Assembly: GCA_019187405.1 (NCBI GenBank) | Contig: JABAQZ010000019.1 | Span: 62,001 to 126,000, forward strand | Direction of reading: 5' to 3' | DNA: 64,000 bases | DNA from: Ignavibacteria bacterium | GTDB taxonomy: Bacteria; Bacteroidota; Ignavibacteria; Tepidaquicellales; Tepidaquicellaceae | In this document: in pieces, positions 34,205-43,328 of the stretch | Layout: each line of letters begins with the position of its first letter | Position numbering within the stretch: position 1 is the first letter of the stretch | Made by a program: the position numbers and the translations under genes | Notes under the pieces: model-generated | The model's input: only the letters and a program-made list of their open reading frames with translations | The model's database searches: none | Told to the model about the DNA's origin: nothing

Positions 34205-35613
34205 GCTTTTTTATTTGAAGGTTCTGCGTGTATGATTACGTTTGATAATTTTGGATACTTCTCTTTCAGCTCAATGAATATTTTGCTTTCCAGTATCGTT
34301 ACAATGTCATGTACTTCGTCGAGCGAATGAATAAAATTAAACATACAGTTCATCGATATCCTTATCTTTCCGTTTGTACTGACTACCTGAATTTCATTTC
34401 CCGATATTACATCTGAATTATTATTAAGTATTTTCTGTACATCCCTTATCATCTCATCGGAGTTTTCTGTTATGTCCTGCGTATCAAACAATATACCGCT
34501 CGGTTCATCAATATGTATTTTTATATGTTTTATTATGGGAATTTCCTCTTTTAATTTTTCTTCAATTCCAGTTACAATATCGTGCGCCTTTATCAGATCA
34601 TTCGTCGAGCTTATTTCAATGTGAAGTTCTGAATATATTTCGTTACTTATTTTGTGCGAAAAAATATCATGACATTTATAGCCGCATTCGCTGACAATAA
34701 TTCTGATCTTATCATTAATTGTTTCATCTTTAGTCTCCACCGGTTCGGAATGTATTACAATATCAGCATCCGGTATGATCTCCATTATTTTCTTTTCTAC
34801 GTTATCCATTATGTCATGCACTTTTGAAAAAGGCAGTATTCTACTCACAAAAATTATCATGTCAACGTAAATGCCCGGTCCTGAATTCCTTAATCTTATG
34901 CTCTTTATTTCCTCTACTCCTTTTATAAGTAATGTTTCGTATTTAATTTTTTCATGAAGTCCGGCCGGCACCCTGTCCATCAGCACGTCAATTGATTTCA
35001 TAAGCATTTTATAACCGAGATAAATTATAATGATGCTTACTATTAATGCTGCAATCGTATCGGCAATTCTGCTTACTTTAAAATAAGTTAAAAGCAAGCC
35101 TGCAATTACTACGAATGATGCAAGTATATCTGTACTGAAATGGAGCGCATCTGCCGATAATGCGCTTGACTTAGTTTCATCAGCCGTTTTCTTTAATACC
35201 CTTGCCCTTTGAATGTCAATTATTATTGCAGCAATAAGAGATAAGAATATCCAAATGTTAATGCTAAGCTCGACATCCTTCTCTATAAATAATCTTATAA
35301 TTGCTTTGTATATAATAAAAGATGCAATAAAAAATAATATCAGCACCTGAAACAATGCAGAAAAGTTCTCGGCTTTTTCATGTCCGTAATTATGATCTTC
35401 ATCCGGCGGTCTTGAAGAATACTTGATCGAAATAATTGTAATCAGACATACCATTATGTCTATGCTTGAATTCAAAACTTCAGATAATATGCCGAGACTT
35501 CCGCTGAAATATGATGCCAGAAGTTTTATTAAAGTAATAATCACCGCCGCATATAATGACTGCCTGGCAACTTTTATCTTTAATTCGCTTTTATTTGTAA
35601 AATCTTTTTCCAA
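34201..35613 (-). CDS. Cation diffusion facilitator with three tandem cytoplasmic domains
   Basis: This protein has 470 residues; ordinary CDF transporters have about 300. Six membrane segments lie within 18-200, with site-A residues NxxxD in TM2 (LNSSIDIM) and HxxxD in TM5 (LHFSTDIL), and HNYGHEKAE before TM3. It should export Zn, Mn, Fe or Co in exchange for protons; the Asn in TM2 is atypical for Zn and nearer to Mn-type members. Three successive ZT-dimer-like ferredoxin folds follow, each with a VHDI/AHDI...E..K motif (near 265, 345, 440). The start is TTG; no ATG or GTG is available. It is 20 bases from the EamA gene. Confidence 0.88.
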   Translation of the reverse strand: MEKDFTNKSELKIKVARQSLYAAVIITLIKLLASYFSGSLGILSEVLNSSIDIMVCLITIISIKYSSRPPDEDHNYGHEKAENFSALFQVLILFFIASFIIYKAIIRLFIEKDVELSINIWIFLSLIAAIIIDIQRARVLKKTADETKSSALSADALHFSTDILASFVVIAGLLLTYFKVSRIADTIAALIVSIIIIYLGYKMLMKSIDVLMDRVPAGLHEKIKYETLLIKGVEEIKSIRLRNSGPGIYVDMIIFVSRILPFSKVHDIMDNVEKKIMEIIPDADIVIHSEPVETKDETINDKIRIIVSECGYKCHDIFSHKISNEIYSELHIEISSTNDLIKAHDIVTGIEEKLKEEIPIIKHIKIHIDEPSGILFDTQDITENSDEMIRDVQKILNNNSDVISGNEIQVVSTNGKIRISMNCMFNFIHSLDEVHDIVTILESKIFIELKEKYPKLSNVIIHAEPSNKKA

Positions 35614-35633
35614 AAACTCTTTTGACTGTAACT

Positions 35634-36533
35634 TTAATTCAAGGTACTTATTGGCATTTCATCTTTAACTCTCTGCGTGAAGAATACTCCGAGCATTGTT
35701 ACTGCAGCGCCTGCCATGAAAAAATAACTTAAATTTTCATTTAATAATAACCAAGAAAATATAATGGTAACAACCGGCGACATGTTTGTCATGGTTGTCA
35801 GCGTACTTGATTTAATTACCTTTATTGAATAACTGTATAAAAAATAACTGCCAAATGCCACAAGAATTGTCAGATGAAGAAAACCGAGAATGGTATAAAA
35901 ATTTACTTTATCAAAATTCAGATTTCCGAAGTCCATTATAAATAAAGGAATGTAAAAAATTATTCCAAGCGTAAATGAAATAGTCTGTGTCTTTAATGCA
36001 CCATACTTCAGCACCATATTCTGACTGAATGCGAGATACAAAGACCATGAAGCAACCGCAAAAAAAAGCACTATGTCTCCTGCAATGAAATATTTTCCTT
36101 TATTTTCGGGAAGCAGCAGATTTTCATAAAATATTATAAGAATTCCCAAAATCGTTAGTGATATGGAAAAAAGTTTTCTGTAATTAAATGTTTCATTCTT
36201 GGTCTTTATAGAAGCAATGTAAACTATCAGCGGTGTGCAGGCATAAAGAACTCCTGAATGAGATGCCACAGACAGCTTTATTCCATTTAGAAAACAAAAC
36301 TGATTTATGGGAATTACAAGCAATGCAAGAAAAACAAATAATGCCCTGTCCTTTTTATCTATTTTAAAATTTAGACCGTAAAATCTGAATACCGCAAGCA
36401 AAAGCAGCGTCGCCGTTCCGAATCTCAGAAAAGCAAGTGACAGCGGCGAAATAGCATTCACTACTACTTTTGCTGCTATTGGAGTAAATGCAGCTGTGAA
36501 AGTGAGAAAAACAATCAAGAGAATTTTTTTCAT
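35634..36533 (-). CDS. DMT superfamily (EamA) transporter
   Basis: The 299-residue protein has ten predicted membrane helices in two EamA repeats (about 5-135 and 150-285). Motifs are PIAAKVVVNAISPLSLAFLR at the first helix-helix junction and TTMTNMSPVVTIIFSWLLLN in the second repeat. The superfamily exports or imports amino acids, nucleotides and other small metabolites; the substrate cannot be inferred. Just upstream lies an 8-residue mini-ORF (ATG at 36560, TAG at 36534-36536) whose stop abuts this ATG (TAGATG). Confidence 0.88.
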   Translation of the reverse strand: MKKILLIVFLTFTAAFTPIAAKVVVNAISPLSLAFLRFGTATLLLLAVFRFYGLNFKIDKKDRALFVFLALLVIPINQFCFLNGIKLSVASHSGVLYACTPLIVYIASIKTKNETFNYRKLFSISLTILGILIIFYENLLLPENKGKYFIAGDIVLFFAVASWSLYLAFSQNMVLKYGALKTQTISFTLGIIFYIPLFIMDFGNLNFDKVNFYTILGFLHLTILVAFGSYFLYSYSIKVIKSSTLTTMTNMSPVVTIIFSWLLLNENLSYFFMAGAAVTMLGVFFTQRVKDEMPISTLN

Positions 36534-36614
36534 CTAACCTTCCGGCTCCATGATTTTCATTTCCTCTGTAATTAAAGTATTTGCCTCTCTTATATCATGC
36601 CTCTGTAGGGCAAT

Positions 36615-36728
36615 TTATGCGTTCTCTTTCTTTTCTTTTTTATTTGCAAGCGAAGCTTTAATCTTTGCCTTTTTTATCTTTGCTTTTTTTCTGTGCTTGC
36701 TTAATGCTTTCTTCTTTGGTTTGTTCAA
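36615..36728 (-). CDS. Small Lys-rich basic protein downstream of fbaB
   Basis: An open frame of 37 codons starting at TTG 36728 reads MNKPKKKALSKHRKKAKIKK and ends KKEKKENA. More than 40 percent of the residues are Lys or Arg and there is no acidic stretch, as in small ribosome- or nucleic-acid-binding peptides. It begins 20 bases after the aldolase stop, in the same operon. No ATG is available; ATA or ATT codons upstream are in frame. I recall similar short basic proteins (PKKKALNKH pattern) in Bacteroidota and Chlorobi, which raises confidence but is unverified. The function is unknown. Confidence 0.5.
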   Translation of the reverse strand: MNKPKKKALSKHRKKAKIKKAKIKASLANKKEKKENA

Positions 36729-36748
36729 TTTTATTATTATTATTTTTT

Positions 36749-37810
36749 TTAAGCTATTGTAATTTCTTTTTCAAGATAAACATCCTGTATGAGATTCAAA
36801 AGTTCCACTCCTTCGTTCATGGGCTTCTGAAAAGCTTTTCTTCCCGATATAAGTCCCATTCCTCCTGCCCGCTTATTTATTACAGCAGTTTTGACGGCTT
36901 CTTTCAAATCGGATTCACCTTTACCGGTAGATGCCCCGCCTGAATTTATAAGTCCCGCACGCCCCATATAACAGTTAGCCACCTGATACCTTGTGAGGTC
37001 TATCGGATTATCGGTGGTCAGTTTTTCATAAACATCTTTGTGTGTCTTGCCGAATTTAAGCGCATTATAACCGCCGTTGTTTTCCGGAAGCTTTTGCTTT
37101 ATGATGTCAGCTTCTATCGTAACGCCAAGATGATTTGCCTGACCGGTCAAATCCGCCGACACATGATAATCTTTGTCACCTTTGACATTGAATGCGGGAT
37201 TTCTTAAGTAACACCAAAGTATCGTTACCAATCCAAGCTCATGTGCATATTCAAATGCTTCTGAAATTTCCTGTATCTGCCTCCCTGATTCATCCGAACC
37301 AAAATAAATCGTAGCTCCGACAGCCGCTGCTCCCATATCAAATGCCTGATCTATGCTTCCAAAAAGTATCTGATCATATTTATTTGGATAAGAAAGAAAT
37401 TCATTGTGATTAATTTTTAATATAAAAGGAATCTTATATGAATATTTCCTTGCAACACTTCCCAAAACTCCTAATGTGGATGCTACGGCATTGCAACCGC
37501 CTTCAATTGCAAGCTTTACTATGTTCTCCGGATCAAAATATATTGGATTAGGCGCAAACGACGCGCCGGCAGAATGCTCTATGCCCTGATCCACAGGCAG
37601 AATCGAAAGGTATCCTGTCCCCGAAAGTCTTCCGGTATTGAAAATCAAATTCATGTTCTTTAAAACATTCGGGCTTCTGTCTGAATCTTTCCAGACTCTT
37701 TCAATAAAATCCGGACCCGGTATGTGAAGCATTTCTTTTGGTATGGCAGAAGTTTTATATGAAAGCAGACTTTCATTATCCTTTCCAAGTAATTCTTTTA
37801 TTTTTTTCAT
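36749..37810 (-). CDS. fbaB: Class I fructose-bisphosphate aldolase, FbaB/DhnA type
   Basis: The 353-residue enzyme matches E. coli FbaB along nearly its full length by recall: [85 protein letters not shown] and the C-terminus KEITIA. It splits fructose 1,6-bisphosphate to the triose phosphates through a Schiff base and is expected in glycolysis or gluconeogenesis in the cytoplasm. It follows ygfZ by nine bases. No other glycolytic gene is adjacent. Confidence 0.95.
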   Translation of the reverse strand: MKKIKELLGKDNESLLSYKTSAIPKEMLHIPGPDFIERVWKDSDRSPNVLKNMNLIFNTGRLSGTGYLSILPVDQGIEHSAGASFAPNPIYFDPENIVKLAIEGGCNAVASTLGVLGSVARKYSYKIPFILKINHNEFLSYPNKYDQILFGSIDQAFDMGAAAVGATIYFGSDESGRQIQEISEAFEYAHELGLVTILWCYLRNPAFNVKGDKDYHVSADLTGQANHLGVTIEADIIKQKLPENNGGYNALKFGKTHKDVYEKLTTDNPIDLTRYQVANCYMGRAGLINSGGASTGKGESDLKEAVKTAVINKRAGGMGLISGRKAFQKPMNEGVELLNLIQDVYLEKEITIA

Positions 37811-37819
37811 GTATGTGGA

Positions 37820-38716
37820 TTAATTTATTTTAAAAATATTTATTTTGTTTTTTATATTTTCATTCATAGTATAATATTCTTTCCCAAAATCAAGTTCTGT
37901 GGTTCTGATAAAACCAAGAGCTTTAAATTTTTCCCGATCCTTTACAGCGCTCAAGATAAATCCGGCTTCCTTTTCTTCAGAAAAAATTTTATCGCCATTA
38001 TTTAAACTTACTTCCGATTCTATTTTTATCATCTGCTTTGGAATCTTTCCCTGTGAGTCAAGCCTTGCAATCACTTCCTGTCCGATATAACACCCTTTGT
38101 TAAATGATATGAAGTTCTTCAGTCCGCACTCAACTGGATTTATTTCTTCATTCAGTTCGTCTATGCTGTCCGGTATCCCATTATCAATTCTAAAACTTTC
38201 GTATTCCTCTGCAGATAATTTTTTAATTTCCTTCAGCTTTTCTTCATAATAACCGCAATTTTCTTCAATACAAATAATGATAGCCTTTGATTTTCTAAAG
38301 TCATCTCTAAATATAAAATCATTTTCGTTTAATGATATTACTTCATTTCCCGAGATATTTTTACCGGAAACTAATTTAATAATCCGGTCGGGATTTTCAG
38401 TAAAAATCTGAAGTTCAAAATATTTCTTGTCGCTGATATCAAAAAATACATCATCCGAAATGATGTATTTTTCCAGATGAGTAATAACTTTTTCCTTATT
38501 AAACGCCGATGTGCGAAGCAGAGATTTATCGTTTATGTTTATCAAAGTTACGAGATCTATGATTCTTCCCTTATCTGATGTTAAAACTGTTTTTTTATAT
38601 TCATTTACAACCGGTTTTCTATAATCATTAGTTGACATCCTGTTTAAAAAGTCATTCAGATCTTTTCCGCGGGAAATTAAAATACCGGCTTGTCTAATAA
38701 AATATGTATCGGACAA
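37820..38716 (-). CDS. ygfZ: YgfZ/GcvT-like folate-binding protein
   Basis: The 298-residue protein has the signature FNKGCYIGQEVIARLDSQGK (KGCYIGQE), which holds the conserved Cys, near residues 205-225. The N-terminal GcvT-like domain includes SRGKDLNDFLNRMSTND. Relatives bind tetrahydrofolate and help assemble or repair Fe-S enzymes such as MiaB. The start is TTG, with two TAA codons of the upstream gene directly before it. It lies in the operon small TM protein - ygfZ - fbaB. Confidence 0.88.
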   Translation of the reverse strand: MSDTYFIRQAGILISRGKDLNDFLNRMSTNDYRKPVVNEYKKTVLTSDKGRIIDLVTLININDKSLLRTSAFNKEKVITHLEKYIISDDVFFDISDKKYFELQIFTENPDRIIKLVSGKNISGNEVISLNENDFIFRDDFRKSKAIIICIEENCGYYEEKLKEIKKLSAEEYESFRIDNGIPDSIDELNEEINPVECGLKNFISFNKGCYIGQEVIARLDSQGKIPKQMIKIESEVSLNNGDKIFSEEKEAGFILSAVKDREKFKALGFIRTTELDFGKEYYTMNENIKNKINIFKIN

Positions 38717-38719
38717 TTA

Positions 38720-38905
38720 TTATAAATATTTTTCAAAAATTATATAAACGGATAAACTAACTGTAAATAAAGTCAGAATTATTAGAATAACAATCATTGA
38801 AAATTCCAAAATCCCCGGTCGCTTCAAATTAACATTTGTATCAGGCGCTGTCGGGTCAACCGGAAAATGTTTGTTTTCTTTTAAGACTTTATCTATAGTT
38901 TCCAT
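38720..38905 (-). CDS. Small single-pass membrane protein
   Basis: The 61-residue product is polar for 33 residues (METIDKVLKENKHFPVDPTA then NVNLKRPG) and then has one strong transmembrane helix (about 36-57, MIVILIILTLFTVSLSVYII). The positive N-side suggests the N-terminus is inside and the C-terminus outside. It begins the fbaB operon and ends three bases before the ygfZ start. No family is known to me. Confidence 0.7.
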   Translation of the reverse strand: METIDKVLKENKHFPVDPTAPDTNVNLKRPGILEFSMIVILIILTLFTVSLSVYIIFEKYL

Positions 38906-39258
38906 AAAAATTAATTATGCAAATATACTTATTTCAATTATGAGTTTAAACGAAAGAAAATTTAGATTTGTTAAAGAAACTAATTTGAAATCCCCCTGAA
39001 GTCTCTATCTCAAATTTCAACTCTCACTTTTGTTGTATAAGTTTATAATTGTATAAACCTTTGTGATAGATGTAATATTTCTATAAATAATTAGGTCATT
39101 ATTACTAAAAAATCTAAATCACATCTTTATTATTTAGTTTAAAATCTATCCAAATATGTAATTTTTGGTACTTTAATACATATATTGATACAAAAATATT
39201 TTCTAAAAGTCAGAATATTTTTCTTTGCAAACTTAATACTTAACTCTTAATTTTGTGA

Positions 39259-39375
39259 AAGGCGATGATAAAGATGTTGTTTTTATTTCAAAATAATTTT
39301 TTCCCCCGGTATCAATCAAAGACAGCATCTTCATCGCCTTGAATTTGCCTCTGATTAACCGGGGGTTTTGCTTTT
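39259..39375 (+). ncRNA. Candidate structured RNA or attenuator with pseudoknot pattern
   Basis: Two long stems interlock. Segment A (39259-39280) pairs with A' (39322-39340): ten perfect pairs, a 3-base bulge, then nine pairs with one G-U. Segment B (39303-39318, beginning CCCCCGGT) pairs with B' (39352-39365, ending ACCGGGGG): eight perfect pairs, a bulge and five more. The order A-B-A'-B' means the stems either form a pseudoknot or exclude each other. TTTTGCTTTT follows B', so B-B' reads as an intrinsic terminator and A-A' as its competitor. It lies 80 bases before the Gly-rich lipoprotein gene. The rest of 38906-39456 is AT-rich without a gene. Confidence 0.6.
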
Positions 39376-39456
39376 AATTTTAATATTGAGTGAAAAATAG
39401 CTTTATAATAAATATTAAAATAAATATTTTAAACTAAACTTAAAAAAGGAGAAAAA

Positions 39457-39861
39457 ATGAAACACTTTATTTTGTTATTGGCTTTTACTGTGGTTTTATC
39501 ATTATCCGGATGCGGCAGTGATTCAAGCGGCGGGTCTGGCGGAATTGGCGGCGGAGGCGGCGGCGGCGGTGCAGCCATTTCCTATACCGTAAGAGGGCAG
39601 GGTGACGTTAACAGCTACACATTTTTTGTAAAACCAAGTGTGGATACAAAAATAACAAAAGTCGTTGCATCTGTTCCTGCTTTACAGTTTGCAGATACGA
39701 TCAATGTTGATCCAAATCAAACTTTTACCGGAGGAACCGAATATCAACTTGATCCTTATTCAGGCGTTCAAACAGGACAAGCATGGACTTTTTCTTTTAC
39801 AGGAAATTTAGTAAGCAATAATCAAGCTTATACAGTTACAACAAATTATACAATTCCATAG
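39457..39861 (+). CDS. Gly-rich lipoprotein
   Basis: The 134-residue protein has a lipoprotein signal with LSGC, lipidated Cys19. A flexible SGGSGGIGGGGGGGGAA linker (about 23-40) follows, then a small beta domain (about 42-134; ISYTVRGQGDVNSYTFFVKP and TNYTIP at the end). AAAGGAG lies just upstream of the ATG, a strong ribosome binding site. It precedes an outer-membrane barrel gene by 38 bases and the two are probably cotranscribed. It may be a surface or barrel-associated lipoprotein. No family is recognised. Confidence 0.7.
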   Translation: MKHFILLLAFTVVLSLSGCGSDSSGGSGGIGGGGGGGGAAISYTVRGQGDVNSYTFFVKPSVDTKITKVVASVPALQFADTINVDPNQTFTGGTEYQLDPYSGVQTGQAWTFSFTGNLVSNNQAYTVTTNYTIP

Positions 39862-39899
39862 TTTATTTTATGATTAATTAAAAAATTAAAAAAAGAAAA

Positions 39900-40529
39900 A
39901 TGAAAAACATTAAGTATTCAATTTTATTGGTAATAGTAATCATCTTCATAAGTAACTCTCTTTTTGCGCAAAGAGTCTTAATAGGTCCCAGACTTGCAGG
40001 TAATTTTAATATTTATAATCAGAAAGGATTAACCGGAACGTATAACGGTCTTGGTATAACTGCAGGAGGACAGGTTGACGTTCTCTTCAATAAAAATATC
40101 GGTATGTTTGTGAATGTAAATGTTTTCGATATGAAAAATTTCGGAAGATCATCTACAGCAAATAATGTAACTACTGATGAATCTTATTCATTATCCTATG
40201 CATCAGTTGAACCTCTTTTTCAGGCAAATTTTTCCGGATTCTATTTTGGCGGAGGCACTGCTATTGGATTTAAATTAAATTCAAGCGGAGAAATTACACA
40301 AACTGCTACTGGTCAAGCGCCGGTTGTTACTGCAAATGACATTGAAACAAAATCCGTGAGATTTGACATTGTAGTCAATACGGGATATACGTTCACTTTA
40401 TCTCCGACAATGGCAATGGGAACCGACTTTAACGTTCATATCCCCGTTACGGATACATACAATACACCCGGAATTAGCAACAGCATTCTTTCATTAAAAC
40501 TCGGCGTTGCATTGAAATTCAGAATATAA
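39900..40529 (+). CDS. Outer-membrane beta-barrel protein
   Basis: The 209-residue protein has a signal peptide (1-23, ending LFAQ). The mature part is built of alternating amphipathic strands with Gly/aromatic turns (RVLIGPRLAGNFNIY, FYFGGGTAIGFKLN, VNTGYTFTLSPTMAMG) and ends SLKLGVALKFRI with a terminal aromatic/Ile as barrel proteins often have. The length suggests eight strands. It is probably a small porin-like or structural barrel of the outer-membrane beta-barrel superfamily. A strong terminator follows. Confidence 0.8.
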   Translation: MKNIKYSILLVIVIIFISNSLFAQRVLIGPRLAGNFNIYNQKGLTGTYNGLGITAGGQVDVLFNKNIGMFVNVNVFDMKNFGRSSTANNVTTDESYSLSYASVEPLFQANFSGFYFGGGTAIGFKLNSSGEITQTATGQAPVVTANDIETKSVRFDIVVNTGYTFTLSPTMAMGTDFNVHIPVTDTYNTPGISNSILSLKLGVALKFRI

Positions 40530-40552
40530 TCAGATACTAAACTCTATATTAC

Positions 40553-40583
40553 ACCGGTTAACTAATAGTTAACCGGTTTTTTT
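40553..40583 (+). terminator. Intrinsic terminator after barrel gene
   Basis: ACCGGTTAACT (40553-40563) pairs perfectly with AGTTAACCGGT (40567-40577) around AAT and runs into seven T. It lies 24 bases past the stop at 40529. Confidence 0.93.
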
Positions 40584-40649
40584 ATGCACACATTGAATTT
40601 AATTTTTAATTGATGTAACTTTAATTGAAATTAAATTAATTATCCGATC

Positions 40650-41402
40650 ATGAATTATCCTAACAGAGTAATAAAAAAAGGCGAAACAAATAAAAGCATA
40701 GTAAAAGCAATTCAGCAAAGACTGAATGAAGTCAATTGCGGTCCGCTCGATGTTGACGGCGAATTCGGTAACAAAACATTCAATGCCGTGAAGCTTTTTC
40801 AGGCTCGAAGCGTTGATAATAATGGAAATCCGTTAATTGTCGACGGGAAAATTGGTCCAATTACCTGGGAAATTTTATTCGGCTCAAATACAATAATTGT
40901 AACTCCGGAACCTGATTCAGATTTGCTTGGCAAAGTTGTCAGCATTGCAAAATCACAAATCGGTGTTATGGAAAATCCTGTCGGAAGCAATTCCGGTCCA
41001 GAAGTAAACCAATATCTGAAAAGTGTCGGTCTCGGACCCGGATATTTTTGGTGCATGGCTTTCGTTTACTGGTGCTTTCAGGAAGCAAGTAAAAAACTTG
41101 GCGTCTCAAATCCGTCATACAAAACCGCCGGTGTCCTTATGCATTGGAATAATACTTCAGGCAGGAGAATTACTTCCGCCGATGCTGTCAACAACCCTTC
41201 AAAAGTAAAACCCGGACAAATTTTCATAATGAGTTACGGAGGCGGAGCTGGTCATACCGGAATTGTTGAAAGTGTCAGCGGTGGTTTTATAACCACTATC
41301 GAGGGAAACACTAATGAAGCCGGCAGCAGAAACGGAATAGGAGTTTTCAGAAGACAGAGAAAAATAAATTCCATTAATAAAGGTTTCATTGCCTACAAGT
41401 AA
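40650..41402 (+). CDS. Peptidoglycan-binding plus CHAP-type hydrolase
   Basis: The 250-residue protein has an N-terminal PG_binding_1 domain (12-78; SIVKAIQQRLNEVNCGPLDV, DGEFGNKTFNAVKLFQ, GPITWEILFG). It is joined to a C-terminal papain-fold CHAP/NlpC-like domain (95-250) with Cys135 (GYFWCMAF), His202 (AGHTGIVE) and Glu218/Asn220 (IEGNT). It should cut peptidoglycan peptides or amide bonds. No signal peptide is seen, so export is either non-classical or lysis-linked, as in phage endolysins; however, no phage genes are near. It stands alone, 67 bases past the barrel terminator. Confidence 0.85.
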   Translation: MNYPNRVIKKGETNKSIVKAIQQRLNEVNCGPLDVDGEFGNKTFNAVKLFQARSVDNNGNPLIVDGKIGPITWEILFGSNTIIVTPEPDSDLLGKVVSIAKSQIGVMENPVGSNSGPEVNQYLKSVGLGPGYFWCMAFVYWCFQEASKKLGVSNPSYKTAGVLMHWNNTSGRRITSADAVNNPSKVKPGQIFIMSYGGGAGHTGIVESVSGGFITTIEGNTNEAGSRNGIGVFRRQRKINSINKGFIAYK

Positions 41403-41494
41403 TCCCTTAAACTTTTTTAATCTGAATTCGTTTGAACAAATATTCAATTTGTTCACTATTTGTATTATTATTTTCAGCAGTATAGAGCTGTCCG

Positions 41495-43282
41495 ATGAAA
41501 TTACTTTATAATTATCTTAGAAAATATAAAACGCTTGTAATTCTTGCACTCTTTCTTGCAGCCGTTAATCAGATTTTTTCTTTGCTTGACCCGGCTATCT
41601 TCAGGCATGTGATAGATGATTATGCAACAAGATATTCTGAATATACTACAGGCGAATTTTTTAAAGGTGTAGGTTTCCTGCTCATGCTTGCCGTAGGCGC
41701 TGCGCTTGTTTCGAGAATAGCAAAAAATTTTCAGGATTATTTTATAAATGTCATTACTCAAAAACTCGGCGCACAAATTTATTCTGACGGTATCAGACAC
41801 TCGCTCGAGCTTCCCTATTCCGTTTTCGAAGATCAAAAAAGCGGTCAGACTCTTGGCATCCTTCAGAAAGTCAGATCAGATTCTGAAAAAATAATTTCGG
41901 CAGGCATTAACATTCTTTTTATTTCAATTGTGGGAATTGTATTTGTAGGTATTTATGCAATGACAGTTCACTGGATCATTGCGCCGATTTATCTCGCTGC
42001 TATTCCCATTATCGGATGGCTCAGCTCTTCCTTCGGCAAGAAAATTAAAAATGTTCAGAAATCAATCGTTGCCGAAACTACCGGGCTTGCAGGTTCGACA
42101 ACCGAATCCCTGAGAAACATTGAGCTTGTAAAGAGTCTCGGTCTTGCTAAGCAGGAAACAGAAAGACTCAATCATACAACAGATAAAATTCTTGGAATGG
42201 AATTGCAAAAAGTGAAATATATTAGAAGTCTCAGTTTTATACAAGGATCCATTGTAAATCTTCTCAGAACCGGAATTCTTCTTCTGATGATGTATCTGAT
42301 ATTTACACAAAAAATTACCACCGGACAATTTTTTACTTTGTTTATTTACTCATTTTATATTTTCGGGCCCCTGCAAGAACTCGGGAATATAATTAATATC
42401 TACAGAGAAGCTGAAGTTTCTCTTGGTAAGTTTAAGGAAATAATGAATACTCCCAAAGATCCTAAACCTCTTCATCCTCAGAAAATCGGTTCAATTGAAA
42501 CCCTCACATTTGATAATGTCTCGTTTAAGCATAAATCCTCGCTTACTTATGCGCTGATGGAAATTTCATTTCAGACTTCAAAAGGAAATACTGTGGCTTT
42601 TGTAGGACCATCAGGTTCTGGCAAGACTACACTTGTAAAACTATTGCTTGGTCTTTACAGACCGGAAGAAGGCAGTATATTATATAATGATATTCCTTAT
42701 GATAAAGTCGAGATGGACAGTCTTAGAGAAAAAATCGGTTTCGTATCGCAAGATACACAGTTATTCTCCGGAACAATCAGAGAAAATCTTTTATTTGTTA
42801 ACCCGTCTGCTTCAGATGAAGAGTGTTATGAAGTTCTGCGCAAAGCCGCATGCGGCTCTTTGCTCGAAAGAGCCGATAATGGACTCGATACCCTAATCGG
42901 AGAAGGAGGTGTAAAAGTTTCAGGTGGCGAAAAGCAAAGACTTTCCATTGCAAGAGCATTATTAAGAAATCCGAGTTTGCTGATTTTTGACGAAGCTACT
43001 TCGGCTCTCGACTCAATTACCGAAGAAGGAATCAACAAAACAATTAGAGATATTTCTCAAGACATCAGTCACATAACTATTATGATTGCTCACAGACTTT
43101 CCACGATAATGCATGCCGATACGATTTACGTTCTGGAAAAAGGAAGAATTGTAGAAATGGGAAGGCATGATGAATTAATCGAATTAAAAGGATTGTATTA
43201 TGCAATGTGGAGACAGCAGATCGGAGAAAGAGAAAGCATACTGAAGTCAAATGGCATCACTGTTCAGGAAAGTTTAAATTGA
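41495..43282 (+). CDS. ABC exporter (fused membrane and ATPase domains)
   Basis: The 595-residue half-transporter has a six-helix membrane domain (about 15-310; no peptidase domain) and an ATPase domain with Walker A GPSGSGKT (371-378), Q-loop VSQDTQLFSG, signature VSGGE (475-479), Walker B LLIFDE (495-500) and H-loop AHRLST. It belongs to the MsbA/BmrA-type family, which functions as a dimer exporting lipids, drugs or peptides. No accessory protein is adjacent. The substrate is unknown. Confidence 0.92.
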   Translation: MKLLYNYLRKYKTLVILALFLAAVNQIFSLLDPAIFRHVIDDYATRYSEYTTGEFFKGVGFLLMLAVGAALVSRIAKNFQDYFINVITQKLGAQIYSDGIRHSLELPYSVFEDQKSGQTLGILQKVRSDSEKIISAGINILFISIVGIVFVGIYAMTVHWIIAPIYLAAIPIIGWLSSSFGKKIKNVQKSIVAETTGLAGSTTESLRNIELVKSLGLAKQETERLNHTTDKILGMELQKVKYIRSLSFIQGSIVNLLRTGILLLMMYLIFTQKITTGQFFTLFIYSFYIFGPLQELGNIINIYREAEVSLGKFKEIMNTPKDPKPLHPQKIGSIETLTFDNVSFKHKSSLTYALMEISFQTSKGNTVAFVGPSGSGKTTLVKLLLGLYRPEEGSILYNDIPYDKVEMDSLREKIGFVSQDTQLFSGTIRENLLFVNPSASDEECYEVLRKAACGSLLERADNGLDTLIGEGGVKVSGGEKQRLSIARALLRNPSLLIFDEATSALDSITEEGINKTIRDISQDISHITIMIAHRLSTIMHADTIYVLEKGRIVEMGRHDELIELKGLYYAMWRQQIGERESILKSNGITVQESLN

Positions 43283-43328
43283 AAAAGAGTAATATGATTA
43301 TGTTGAATATATTGTCAGAATAAATTAC

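Noticed and set aside
36550-36762. Hydrophobic plus-strand frame resembling a membrane peptide
   Set aside because: Complement of the Lys-rich small gene (AAA codons read as Phe); no start context.
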